A DNA stretch of 64,000 bases. Origin: Rhodopirellula sp. P2. GTDB lineage: Bacteria > Planctomycetota > Planctomycetia > Pirellulales > Pirellulaceae. Where the stretch lies: NCBI RefSeq assembly GCF_028768465.1, contig NZ_CP118225.1:4259001-4323000 (forward strand), written 5' to 3'. This document shows positions 37,901 to 46,448 of this stretch, in pieces. Made by a program: the position numbers and the translations under genes. Position 1 is the first letter of the stretch, and each line of letters starts with the position of its first letter. The notes under the pieces were generated by a model. That model did no database searches, was not told the DNA's origin, and saw only the letters and a list, made by a program, of their open reading frames with translations.

Positions 37901-38381
37901 ATCGGAAGCATTTCCTGACCCGAAGTTGAAGTTCCTGCGGCTGTCGGCCACCGCGGCTCACTGCGGCGTCAATCCGGCGCACAGCATCATTCGTCGCTGG
38001 GTGGCTCCGGCCGATGGTGCGGTGCGAATCGCCAGCAAACTGACGCACGCCCGACCCAATGGCGATGGCATCACGGTGTCGATCCGGAGCGGTGATTTCC
38101 GCACGACGGACAAAGTCGCTCGGGGAACGATCAATCCGTCGGTCGCTCGTTTGTCAGTGACGGCAGGCGACGTGATCGATTTTGTTGCCAGCCCAGGAGC
38201 CCATTCCAACTCGGATTCTCACACCTGGACGATCACGATTGCGGGCATTGACGGTGAGCTCAGCGGCAATCGTTGGCAGTCGCAAAAAGACTTCGCGCCT
38301 CCCGCACCGCAACCGCTCGGTCGTGTCGACCAATTGGCCCAGGCTCTGATGTTGACCAACGAATTCCTTTATCTCGATTGA
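34920..38381 (+). CDS. PSD1 and planctomycete cytochrome C domain protein (PSCyt1-DUF1549-DUF1553)
   Basis: The 1153-residue exported protein has the classic planctomycete order. A signal peptide (LVGLLAVALFCVGANA) is followed by a PSCyt1 heme domain with CHECH at residues 60-64 and MPPDGPLEEDQI. Next is the DUF1549 (PSCyt2) region from about residue 195 (HPIDAFVA, then FDLIGLPPTYSQV and HHGERWARYWLDLARYGDT). The C-terminal DUF1553 (PSD1) region holds LTARVLVNRVWARYFGRGLV. A second CARCH-type site (CARCHDHKYDPI) lies in the middle. The biochemical role of these proteins is not settled. An ATG at 34935 is an equally good start. The next gene, DUF1501, begins within about 13 bases, its normal partner. 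Confidence 0.9.
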   Translation: MTVSLMSSQRVLSVWMHRTVRHLVGLLAVALFCVGANADGLNPSESFFEEKVRPLLIEHCHECHGDALQESDLRLDSLGTILQGGISGPAAVAKNVNESLIIDAVLGRRGMELMPPDGPLEEDQIVTLRRWINMGLPWPASAQDSENSDSEGMTPALGDQQAIGRVAESHWAFQPLQKPKVPTTSKPAGQKTKRPSQPAHPIDAFVAVSLDRNGLTPGRTASREVIVRRLHFDLIGLPPTYSQVQAFFNDERDTDVVVAEWIETLLADQHHGERWARYWLDLARYGDTRDWQAQAELRYPYAYTYRDYVIESLNEDKPYDQFVREQIAADFYAEDADSPSLAALGFLTVGPRFRNNRLEQIADKIDVVGRGLMGITVSCARCHDHKYDPIPTEDYYSLYGVFASCDLPETLPRIETEVSFSDEMKADFQAQLTAKQNELSEYKADLRKQAIADLKMQLPKYLDGFYLLSIARGKEIRGVIGQLKIKETAMTPLNTRLAADLKNRSDVSHSVLGPWNQALGANKQQFDQQWPRWMKSWAANEDLNPLIRDGLVKSNPTTQRELVAAYAGVIDDVLKAWEAMSKSADAKNDNQAIKLADPNQEAIRQLLMAEGGWFDLDEEAVARASRLLGKGRKELGDREKAIAAVESTHPAAPPRAMALVDAKKPVTPFVLLRGEANRRGDRVPRQFLSLLSNVSDGPFTDGSGRRELAEAITSAENPLTARVLVNRVWARYFGRGLVDSLDDFGLRSSPPSHPELLDWLASEFIEQGWSMKWLHRTITTSHTYQQSSDLREDAFAVDTQNRWLWRQNRRRLDFEAMRDSIVSVAGTIDLTVGGRSVKLSETPYTTRRSLYAYVDRLELDPILRTFDFASPTASAASRAETTIPQQALFFMNHPFVAEQSRELADRIADEVDDNRTDAATITALYRRVFSRDPSADEITMAKRFLVAAADTNGQALGGVWRYGWGNIASTPQRVGDAADDFMPLPYWSGKAYQASEAFPDPKLKFLRLSATAAHCGVNPAHSIIRRWVAPADGAVRIASKLTHARPNGDGITVSIRSGDFRTTDKVARGTINPSVARLSVTAGDVIDFVASPGAHSNSDSHTWTITIAGIDGELSGNRWQSQKDFAPPAPQPLGRVDQLAQALMLTNEFLYLD

Positions 38382-38393
38382 GTGTCACCTGTG

Positions 38394-39852
38394 ATGTTTG
38401 AAAACAATTTCACCGACCGCCGCACGATGCTCCGTCGCAGCGGGATGGGCATGGGAATGTTGGCGCTGGCCGGCGTGCTGCGAGATGGCGGCATGCTGGG
38501 TGACGGCATCGGTTCTTCCGGCTCGCTGTTCGCCGCGGAAGCAGCGTCGCCCGAAGGAAACGCCAGCAGTCTGGCGGTCCGGCCGACGCACTTTCCGGGC
38601 AAGGCCAAACGGGTGATCCACTTGTTCGCCAATGGTGGCCCCAGCCAGATCGATACGTTCGACCCCAAGCCGATGCTGGCCAAGATGCATGGCAAGACGC
38701 TCGACGACGAACTGAAAAACAACCGGCGTTTGGGCGGCGTTGCACATCAATCACCGTTCAAGTTTCAAAAGCACGGCAAGTCGGGGATCGAAATCAGCGA
38801 ATTGTTTCCCAAGCTGTCCCTGCACGCGGACAAGTTGTGTGTGATTCGTTCGATGGTCACCGATGTCCCCAATCACGAGCCCGGTTTGATGATGATGAAC
38901 TGTGGTGACATCGTCCGGCCGCGTCCCAGTGTCGGCGCGTGGACCTTGTATGGCATGGGCACCGAAAATCAGAGCTTGCCCGGTTATGTGGTCATGTGCC
39001 CGTCCGGTTTGCCAACCGCTGCGACCGCGAACTGGCGGAATGCGTTTTTGCCAGGCATCTTTCAAGGCACGCACGTTGACACCCAGTACACCAACCCGGA
39101 GGAATTGGTCGCCAACATCGACAACGATTACTTGGTGCCGTCCCAGCAGAAACGGCAGATGGATTTGATTCAAAATCTGAATCGAATGCACCTAACCGAT
39201 CGCAGTGACGATGCCCAGTTGTCGGGACGCATCGAGTCGCTCGAGCTTGCGTTCCGGATGCAGGGGGGAAGCACGCGACGCGTTTGACATCACCAGCGAA
39301 ACCAAAGAAACGCAGGAGATGTATGGCGATTCGCTTCAAGGGCGTCAGATGCTGATCGCTCGGCGGTTGAGCGAACGCGGTGTGCGTTATGTCCAGGTCT
39401 ATCACGGCGCCGGCCAACCCTGGGATTCACACGCATCGATCGAACGCAACCACCCACGACTGGCCCGTGAATGCGATGGCCCGATTGCAGCACTCCTGCA
39501 CGATTTGGATCAGCGAGGTTTATTGGACGAAACGCTGGTGATCTGGGGCGGTGAGATGGGACGCACGCCAACGGTTCAATTGCCAGTGTCAGCGAACCCG
39601 GGACGCGACCACCATGACAATGGGTTCACGGTCTGGATGGCTGGCGGAGGCGTGAAGGCGGGCACGACGTACGGAACCACCGACGAAGTGGGACTGAGCG
39701 TTGCCGAGAACCCCGTGCACGTCCACGATTTGCATGCCACGATTTTGCACTTGCTCGGCTTTGATCACACACGGCTCACGTATCGATATGCGGGACGCGA
39801 CTTCCGCCTGACCGATGTTCACGGTCACGTCGTCCACGACATCATCAGCTAA
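38394..39852 (+). pseudogene. DUF1501 protein, interrupted by a +1 change in a G6 run
   Basis: The first part (to 39287) begins with a twin-arginine-like leader (DRRTMLRRSGMGMGMLALAGVL) and continues as a DUF1501 protein (HLFANGGPSQIDTFDPKP). The frame then stops soon after RMQ. The matching continuation ([20 protein letters not shown] through [19 protein letters not shown] and [20 protein letters not shown]) lies in another frame to 39852. Removing one G from the run at 39263-39268 restores one reading frame. Both halves are otherwise well kept, so this is either recent inactivation or a sequence error. DUF1501 proteins pair with the upstream PSCyt/PSD1 genes. GTG codons at 38382 and 38391 are alternative starts. 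Confidence 0.8.
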
Positions 39853-39993
39853 GCAGGTTGATGATTCCGTCAGCAGGAACGCGATCACGTCCGGTTGTTA
39901 TTTTGTAGCCGTCGGCGATGACCCATCGGCTGATCGCGAAATCGGCCAAACGCATTCAATCAACAGCCTGCCAATGGTCTCTTCCACCAAAGG

Positions 39994-40064
39994 CCGTAGC
40001 GAAAGTCGTCAAGACTTTCGTTTTTCCCCGCCCCAACGAAACTCTTGACGAGTTCCGCTACTCG
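39994..40064. repeat. Palindromic repeat, GTAGCG type
   Basis: GTAGCGAAAGTCGTCAAGA pairs with the complement of TCTTGACGAGTTCCGCTAC, with a few mismatches, around a C-rich centre. Sequence of this kind sits immediately before the IS4 element. The flanking 39853-39993 shows no gene. Confidence 0.6.
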
Positions 40065-40075
40065 CAAACTGGACC

Positions 40076-41923
40076 TAAAAAGGGGACGGGGGTCAAAAGC
40101 GACGAATCACGCGAATTGACCCCCGTCCCAATAGTGTTCGGCCCGACGTTTGCCGGCCGACGCTGAATTGCTAGCAACGACAATTTGGCTTGTCTTCGCT
40201 CGCTGGGCGAGAGTGTCTCGTTCGTGCTTCAAGGGAACTGACGGGCAGTTGCGATGATGTGAAACTTTCAATGGTTTGCATCCGCCAGAGTCGAGATGCG
40301 TGAAACCGGATTGGCTCATGCGTCGATGTTGCTTTACTCCTGCGTTGAGCGGGCAATCGTTGGTTCGCCATGCCAACCAAAACCAAGCGACTCAAAAGAC
40401 GAAAGCTTCCTGATGACCAGGGCGAGCGAACACAGGAATCTCTCGTCAAGCCAAAGATCAAAATCGAAGGCCTCAAATACTTCGCCATGCTCAAGCCTCT
40501 GCTCGAGCATCTTCACGAACATGAGTGCCAGCGTGATACCGCTGGCAACCGTACGCTGCACTACGATCAGTATTGCATGCTCGTGTTGCTGTATGTCCTG
40601 AACCCCACTGTCTCAAGTTTGCGAGCAATCTCGCAGGCCAGTGAGTTGACGAAAGTACGTGACAAACTGGGCAACGAGAAAGCTTCGCTGGGATCGCTAT
40701 CCGAAGCCGGTGGGCTGTTCTCTGCAGACCTTCTCAAGCCGATCATTGAGGCCTTGTCTGCTGAAGTCAACGATGCTGCCCCGGACCCGCGACTGAGCAG
40801 CATTCAGCAAACGATCACCGCCGTGGATGGCTCACTTGTTAACGCCTTGCCGTCGCTGATTGCCGCATCCATTCTGAAGCAAACAACGGGCTCAGCGCTG
40901 GTGCGATGGCGACTACACACACACTTTGAGGTCAATAACCTGCTGCCCGTACGAGTCGACGTGACACCTGACGGCGGTGGAGAACACGACGAGCGGGCCG
41001 TGCTCAAACGAGTGCTCGAAGAAGATCGCTTGTACGTGATGGACCGTGGCTATGCCAAGTTCTCGCTCTTCAATTCAATCGTCGCGTCATCGAGTAGCTA
41101 TGTTTGCCGACTACGTGACAACACGGTTTACGAGACGACTCAAGAACTTGAGTTAACCGAGGGTGACCGTGCTGCGGGGGTGCTCAACGATACGATTGTG
41201 AAGCTTGGAGGATCGAGCAGCAGCTCAAATTCCCCTGATCATCCGATCCGGTTGATCCAAATCCGCTGCACGCCTCATCAAAACCGCACAGGCGGAAAGG
41301 CGAGAGGTTCCAAGGCACCCAACAGCGATGGGATCCTTCGCATTGCCACCAATCTGCTGAATGTACCTGCTGAAATCATTGCCCTGATCTACTCCTACCG
41401 ATGGACAATTGAAATCTTCTTTCGGTTCTACAAGCAACTGATGGGCGGCGATCACCTTATCAGCCACAACGTCAATGGGATCCAGATCCAAGTCTATTGT
41501 TCGGTGATTGCCTGCTTACTGATCAACCTGTGGACTGGATCTCGCCCCACGAAACGAACGTTTGAAATGATCTGTTTCTACTTTCAAGGCTTAGCCAGTG
41601 AAGAGGAGCTGATAGCTCACATCGAAAAGCAAGCTGCTGCAGAAGAGGCAAAGCGTGCCAAAGAGGAGCGTCAAGAAATTTGCTAATCGGCGTTGCGGGA
41701 AGTCATTTTGCCTGACTGGTCTCGGCGTAAATGCTGCGCGGTACCAAACACAAAAACGCAACGGCCCTGGGCAAGCCGGATCGCTTCGCTTCCTTCGCAA
41801 TGAACCCACACTCAACTCGCCAACCATCCGCCAATATTCCAGCCGGCAAACGCCGGGCCGAACACTATTGGGACGGGGGTCAATATCGACGTATCAACGC
41901 ATTTGACCCCCGTCCCCTTTTTG
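40076..41923 (+). mobile_element. IS4-family element with about 80-bp hairpin-containing inverted ends
   Basis: The left end (40076-40158) and right end (41842-41923) are inverted copies of each other. Both run from AAAAAGGGGACGGGGGTCAA to GCCGGCAAACG-like sequence. Inside each end GGGACGGGGGTCAA pairs with TTGACCCCCGTCCC to form a local hairpin. The transposase gene is central. Just outside the right end a 20-base stretch (CCGTCCCCTTTTTGGCGCAC) is repeated. I could not identify a target duplication. Confidence 0.7.
40370..41686 (+). CDS. IS4-family DDE transposase
   Basis: The 438-residue protein has the DDE triad of IS4 transposases: Asp153 in TAVDGS, Asp225 in YVMDRGYAKF, and Glu348 in the YREK box SYRWTIEIFFRFYKQLMG. 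The basic N-terminus (KTKRLKRRK) and a region with CMLVLLYVLNPTVSSLRAIS are typical of the DNA-binding part. The C-terminus is charged and probably coiled (EEELIAHIEKQAAAEEAKR). The triad looks intact, so the element may be active. The ATG at 40370 gives a sensible N-terminus; no Shine-Dalgarno sequence is evident. Confidence 0.9.
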   Translation: MPTKTKRLKRRKLPDDQGERTQESLVKPKIKIEGLKYFAMLKPLLEHLHEHECQRDTAGNRTLHYDQYCMLVLLYVLNPTVSSLRAISQASELTKVRDKLGNEKASLGSLSEAGGLFSADLLKPIIEALSAEVNDAAPDPRLSSIQQTITAVDGSLVNALPSLIAASILKQTTGSALVRWRLHTHFEVNNLLPVRVDVTPDGGGEHDERAVLKRVLEEDRLYVMDRGYAKFSLFNSIVASSSSYVCRLRDNTVYETTQELELTEGDRAAGVLNDTIVKLGGSSSSSNSPDHPIRLIQIRCTPHQNRTGGKARGSKAPNSDGILRIATNLLNVPAEIIALIYSYRWTIEIFFRFYKQLMGGDHLISHNVNGIQIQVYCSVIACLLINLWTGSRPTKRTFEMICFYFQGLASEEELIAHIEKQAAAEEAKRAKEERQEIC

Positions 41924-42131
41924 GCGCACCGTCCCCTTTTTGGCGCACTGGGAGGGGGCAGGCGACGAGCGGCACCGGTGACAGGCCAGCGAAAACGATC
42001 TCCAGATTGGCCACCCCCGTTCTGGATTTTTGACCCGGAACCCCCGTCTCGCTTGCCAACGGTCCTTGGCCATCTGGTGGCCTTACACTTTTCAAATCGA
42101 TGCTGAGGCTGGTAGAAGCCTTCATCGGAAC

Positions 42132-42258
42132 ATCAGGTACGCAGGAATGATTGGGTCAAAGTTAGTGAGCCGTTTGGGCGTTAGCCCCGGTTGTGCGTGG
42201 AAACCGTGGCTAACGCCAAGCGGCTCACATACCCGATGACACCTGCGTACCTGCTTAG
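42132..42258. repeat. Dispersed palindromic element, family 1, copy E
   Basis: The ends TCAGGTACGCAGGAATGA and the complement of CACCTGCGTACCTGCTTA differ slightly from those of copies A-C, defining a subfamily shared with copy F. The core GAGCCGTTTGGGCGTTAGCC pairs with GGCTAACGCCAAGCGGCTC as a long hairpin. Confidence 0.75.
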
Positions 42259-42314
42259 CTGAGAGCACGTGTCAAATCTCATCACTGCTTGAACGCAGTG
42301 GACTTTGCCGGTTA

Positions 42315-43645
42315 AGCAACGCACGATCAATTAGTGTCGGAGATACGGGGCGTATCGGATAGACTGCTGTGAGTTCAATTCGATCCTCACAGAGCGGAGC
42401 CACGGATGGCCATCAGTTTACGCGAAGCCGATTCACAGACCGAGCAACGCTTGCGTGATTTTGCAGGAACTTTATCGGAGAAGGATCGCAGGCGATTTGC
42501 AGCCATCGAAGCGACACAGCGTGGGCATGGCGGGATCACTTACATCGCCGGTGTGCTTAGGATTTCGACCCGAACGATTGAACGGGGCATCGCGGAACTT
42601 GATCACCTGAAGGATGACCCGGCGGCTGGACGCGTACGTCGGCCCGGTGCCGGTCGAAAAAAAAGATCGATTCCGAAACGCCGGAAGAAGCCAACCTGAT
42701 CGAGTGCCTCGAGTTCCGTACCGCCGGAGACCCCGACGAAGAGGACATCATTTACACCGACTTGTCGCCGCAGGATCTGTCGGAGCGTCTGGCGAAGATG
42801 GGAACCCCCGTGGGCAAAGACGCGATCGCTCAGTGGCTCGATGACGCGGGAATCCGTCGACGGCAAATTCGCAAAGACATCCCTGGCGGCGAACATCCCG
42901 ACCGAGACTGCCAGTTTGAACGCATCGCCGAACTGGTCTCGCAATACGAAACAGCCGGCGAGCCCTGGTTCTCGATCGACACCAAAGCGAAGGAGCATTT
43001 GGGGCTTCTGTATCGTAAGGGGCGAGTTCGCGGCAACCGTTCGTTCGAAGCGTTTGATCATGACTTTCCTTCCTGGGCCGATGGCGCTTTGATCCCACAC
43101 GGGATCTTTGACCCGAAGGCCAATTTGGGGCATATCAACCTGGGACTGTCCCGCGACACAAGCGAATTTGCCTGTGAGTCGTTCAGGCGTTTTTGGAACA
43201 AGTTCGGCCACCGACGTTATCCGGACGCGACGTCGATTCTGCTGACTTGTGACGGGGGCGGCAGCAATTCAGCGAGCAAGTACATCTTCAAATACGACCT
43301 GGAGCGACTGAGTGATGCGATCGGTTTGCCGATTCGCATTGCTCACTATCCACCGTACTGTTCGAAGTACAACCAGATCGAGCGCCGCTTCTTTCCGCAC
43401 ATCGGACGGGCGTGCAGTGGAATGCTGTTTGATTGTCTCGACACGGCCGTGTCGCTGATGCGCGGGGCGAAGACGAGAACTGGACTGCGAACGACCGTCG
43501 CTGTCATCAAACGCGTCTTTGAAACCGGAAGGACTGCCACCCAAGATATGAAAGACAACCTAACAATCGTCTACGATGATCTTCTGCCAAAGTGGAACTA
43601 CGTCGCAAATCCCAGAACGTGACAGTTATTCACCGTGCGTTGCTA
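42315..43645 (+). mobile_element. ISAzo13-family insertion sequence
   Basis: Inverted terminal repeats are visible: AGCAACGCACGATCAATTAG at the left and AGCAACGCACGGTGAATAAC read from the other strand at the right, both running on into TGTC (20 of 24 positions match). The element encloses one transposase split over two frames. Exact end bases and target duplication are uncertain by one to three positions. Confidence 0.75.
42406..43622 (+). CDS. ISAzo13-family transposase, two frames joined by -1 frameshift at A8
   Basis: The first frame (42406-42699) gives the N-terminal helix-turn-helix (GGITYIAGVLRISTRTIERGI). The catalytic part lies one base back and runs to 43622. The switch falls on eight A residues at 42657-42664 (codons CGA AAA AAA AGA). 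After the -1 shift the protein reads KKIDSETPEEANLIE and continues without a break. Catalytic residues are Asp in FSIDTKAKEH, Asp in LLTCDGGGSN and Glu in KYNQIERRFF. GHINLGLSRDTSEFA is the family hallmark. Ribosomal or transcriptional slippage is plausible, since A-runs serve this in other IS. Otherwise it is a frameshift mutation. Confidence 0.8.
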
Positions 43646-43808
43646 AGCGGTTTCAACCGCCGGTAAGGGTTGTCACGATGCAGACGCTGGCACCAATCGA
43701 AATCAACACAACGATGATTCAGGGGGTTGCGTGACACCGCCGATGGAAGCGAAGTCGTTTCAAATGGATTGAACGGTTTAAGCTGACACTCGCAGGCGGT
43801 AGATCACC

Positions 43809-45722
43809 ATGCTTCCAGGAACTTTCAGACTCACTGGCACGCGATTTCTCTGTCGTGCGTTGGTAGCTTGTGGCGTACTTATGCTTTCGTCTGATGCCGA
43901 CTCGGCAGATATCGTCGTAGATAACACGAACGATTCTGGTGCGGGCTCCCTGAGAGAAGCAATCGGAACCGCTGCTTCGGGTGACCGGATCGTCTTTGAT
44001 ATTCCCGGTGGCGGTACCATCACGCTGGGGAGTGATCTACCGACGATCACGGATACCGTCATATTCGCAAACGACAACGTCGCAGCAGTCACCATCGATC
44101 GGGTCGGGTTTGGCCCAATCAGCTTCACCGGTGGAACGATCGACTTGGGAGAGTTGAACCTGACTGGCGTTGCTGGGCCGGACGTCACATTGGCACCGGC
44201 GACAACCCTGATTGGCGACGCCGATCAAATCACCGGCGATGTGACAGCTTCTGGAGTCATTGCACCGGGAGCCGACAGCAACACTGGAACCGTCGGCACT
44301 CTGTTCATCACCGGTGATCTCGATGCGACTGACTCAACGATCCAGGTCGACATTCTTGGTGACGTGCCGAGCAACGATCTGATTGACGTAGCGGGCGACG
44401 TGACAGTGACTGACGCAACGCTGATCCCAACTTTCGCAGGGGCAGACTATTCAGTGGGAGACACATTCTCCGTGATCGAGGCGACTGGAACCGTCACGCC
44501 AGCCTTTGCCAACGCTGCCGAAGTCTTTGAGCTTTCCTCCAACCCGTTTCTGGAAGCGACGATCAACACTCTGCCATCCAGTGTCGAATTGGAAGTCCGG
44601 GACAACGGTGCAACCTTCGTGAGTGTCTTGGAAGGTTGCAATCAACTCGCGGCAGCGGCGGAACTAGATCGCCTTCGCCTCGGACCTCCCGCCACAGCCG
44701 GGCAACTCGCCGCCATCACCAATCTACGAGATGGCTCGGCAACTGACGTGAGCAATGCGGTCAACCAATTATCGGGAACGATCTACACGTCGCTGGTGGA
44801 TGGTCAAATTCAACAAATCCAAAACAACATCCATGGCTTCCGAGATCGAATCGTATTTCACAGCGATTCGGCGAATGAAGTAGGACGCTGGTCACCTTGG
44901 GCGAGAGCCTACGGAAGCAGCATGAGCGTCGATGCAGACGAGTGCCTGACACTGGGATATCGACAGGAATCTGCCGGTGTTGATCTGGGAACGGGCCGGA
45001 TGTGGGCTTCTGGCATTGGAGTTCACGGATTCGCTCGGCTGGGATCGACAGACACTCAGCTTCGGGGCGTCAATCAAAACGCTGACACTGATTCCTATCG
45101 CTTTGGCGGATCGGTTCAGTACTTTGGCGAGGTGATCTATTTGGTTGGTGCAGGTGGGTTTGGGTTTCAAGACTACTCCGCAGAGCGATCCCTCAGCGAA
45201 TTCGGAGCGGGTGAGTCAGCCAGCAGCCAATTCGATGGCTCTGATCAGTTCGTCTATGTCGAGGCTGGAACCGCGTTGACAGGAGTGGATTCCGTGTTGC
45301 TCTCGTTCGTGTCACTTCAAGGTATCCGCGTCGAAACGGATTCAATGACGGAGACTGGGGCCTCCGAGTTTGGGCTGTCCGTGAACGGAATGGACGAAGA
45401 CTCCGTTCGCAGCATGGTTGGACTGTCGCTATCCAAATCGGACATGACTGGCATTGGAATGGCGACCACACAAATTCGCGGTGGATGGCCACATGAGTTC
45501 GGTGACACAACGCGAGTGGCTGCGAATCGTCTCGCTGATGCAGTCGGCCCCGGAGACTTCAGTGTTCAAAGTGCTGATACGGGCCGAGATTGGTTGTCTC
45601 TCGGTGGGCAGGTGGATTGGGCAATTCTCTTTGGCGGTCAACTGACACTGGCCTACCAAGGCAATCTCAACGATCGCTCAGCGTTTCAAAGTGGCTTGGT
45701 CGGAGCTCGTTGGATTTGGTAG
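43809..45722 (+). CDS. Autotransporter-type outer-membrane protein
   Basis: The 637-residue protein has a signal peptide (LVACGVLMLSSDADSA). A passenger follows, starting with the SLREA-type motif GAGSLREAI and continuing as Gly/Asp/Thr-rich beta-helix-like repeats to about residue 340. A C-terminal autotransporter beta-domain (SPWARAYGSS to the end) covers about 290 residues and ends in Trp after LVGARWIW, as barrel proteins do. It should display the passenger on the cell surface. The gene lies between an ISAzo13 element and an integrase remnant at tRNA-Arg, so it is probably island cargo. Its 3' end overlaps the remnant on the other strand by 37 bases. Confidence 0.8.
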   Translation: MLPGTFRLTGTRFLCRALVACGVLMLSSDADSADIVVDNTNDSGAGSLREAIGTAASGDRIVFDIPGGGTITLGSDLPTITDTVIFANDNVAAVTIDRVGFGPISFTGGTIDLGELNLTGVAGPDVTLAPATTLIGDADQITGDVTASGVIAPGADSNTGTVGTLFITGDLDATDSTIQVDILGDVPSNDLIDVAGDVTVTDATLIPTFAGADYSVGDTFSVIEATGTVTPAFANAAEVFELSSNPFLEATINTLPSSVELEVRDNGATFVSVLEGCNQLAAAAELDRLRLGPPATAGQLAAITNLRDGSATDVSNAVNQLSGTIYTSLVDGQIQQIQNNIHGFRDRIVFHSDSANEVGRWSPWARAYGSSMSVDADECLTLGYRQESAGVDLGTGRMWASGIGVHGFARLGSTDTQLRGVNQNADTDSYRFGGSVQYFGEVIYLVGAGGFGFQDYSAERSLSEFGAGESASSQFDGSDQFVYVEAGTALTGVDSVLLSFVSLQGIRVETDSMTETGASEFGLSVNGMDEDSVRSMVGLSLSKSDMTGIGMATTQIRGGWPHEFGDTTRVAANRLADAVGPGDFSVQSADTGRDWLSLGGQVDWAILFGGQLTLAYQGNLNDRSAFQSGLVGARWIW

Positions 45723-46000
45723 CTGGCGATCGCGGGGTACTCTGGCCCAAGGCGTGGTTCTCGGCTAACGAGGTATGCCGGGTGCTCGGGGACGTGAGCT
45801 TCCGTTGTTTCGCTTCGAGGTTCTGCGTTGATGTACTCGTGATAGCGATTGAGGGCAGCTTCCGCTTGGGGGCCATCAGGGCCGTCCCAGCGAGAGAAGT
45901 AGACCGTCTTGCCCCGAATCTTATTGGCCCAATGACCCCGGTCGTGAGCCAATAGCGGGAAGCCAGCGTATGGCTTCTCCGGCTTAAGATGCCTGGCCAT
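45686..46000 (-). pseudogene. Integrase N-terminal fragment next to tRNA-Arg
   Basis: The start (MARHLKPEKPYAGFPLLAHD, then GHWANKIRGKTVYFSRWDGP) is the characteristic opening of planctomycete phage-type integrases. The frame stops after about 104 residues, so the core-binding and catalytic domains are missing. It lies 123 bases from the 3' end of tRNA-Arg and points away from it, the position of an integrase in an integrated element. The deletion probably occurred when its downstream part was replaced by the autotransporter region. Confidence 0.6.
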
Positions 46001-46122
46001 TGGACGCCTCCATTTCAGGAGGTACACCATCAGTACACCCGTTGAGGTGTACCGAGCCAAAAAAGGTACACCAGCCAAAAAGATGGCAACCGTTTGACTG
46101 CGGGAAAAACGGCGTTTTAGAG

Positions 46123-46196
<74 letters not shown>

Positions 46197-46448
46197 GCTG
46201 GAAAGATGGCGGGCGGCCAATCGGAACTGGCTGCCACGACGTGCGACAGTATGCCGAGATTTGTCGGCGGTGGCAAGCCGGACAAATCGACTTTCATTTG
46301 CTATCTTCTCGGGCTTGGTGAGTCGGGCTCGCCCACGTTCTCTGGGCGTCGCATTTTGTTGCCAGCGGCATTGGTGATCGCTGGGGTTTTGGCTCGCCCA
46401 GGTTGGGTTGTTCCATGCGTGGGACTTTTTCACGTGGTTTTGTTGGGG

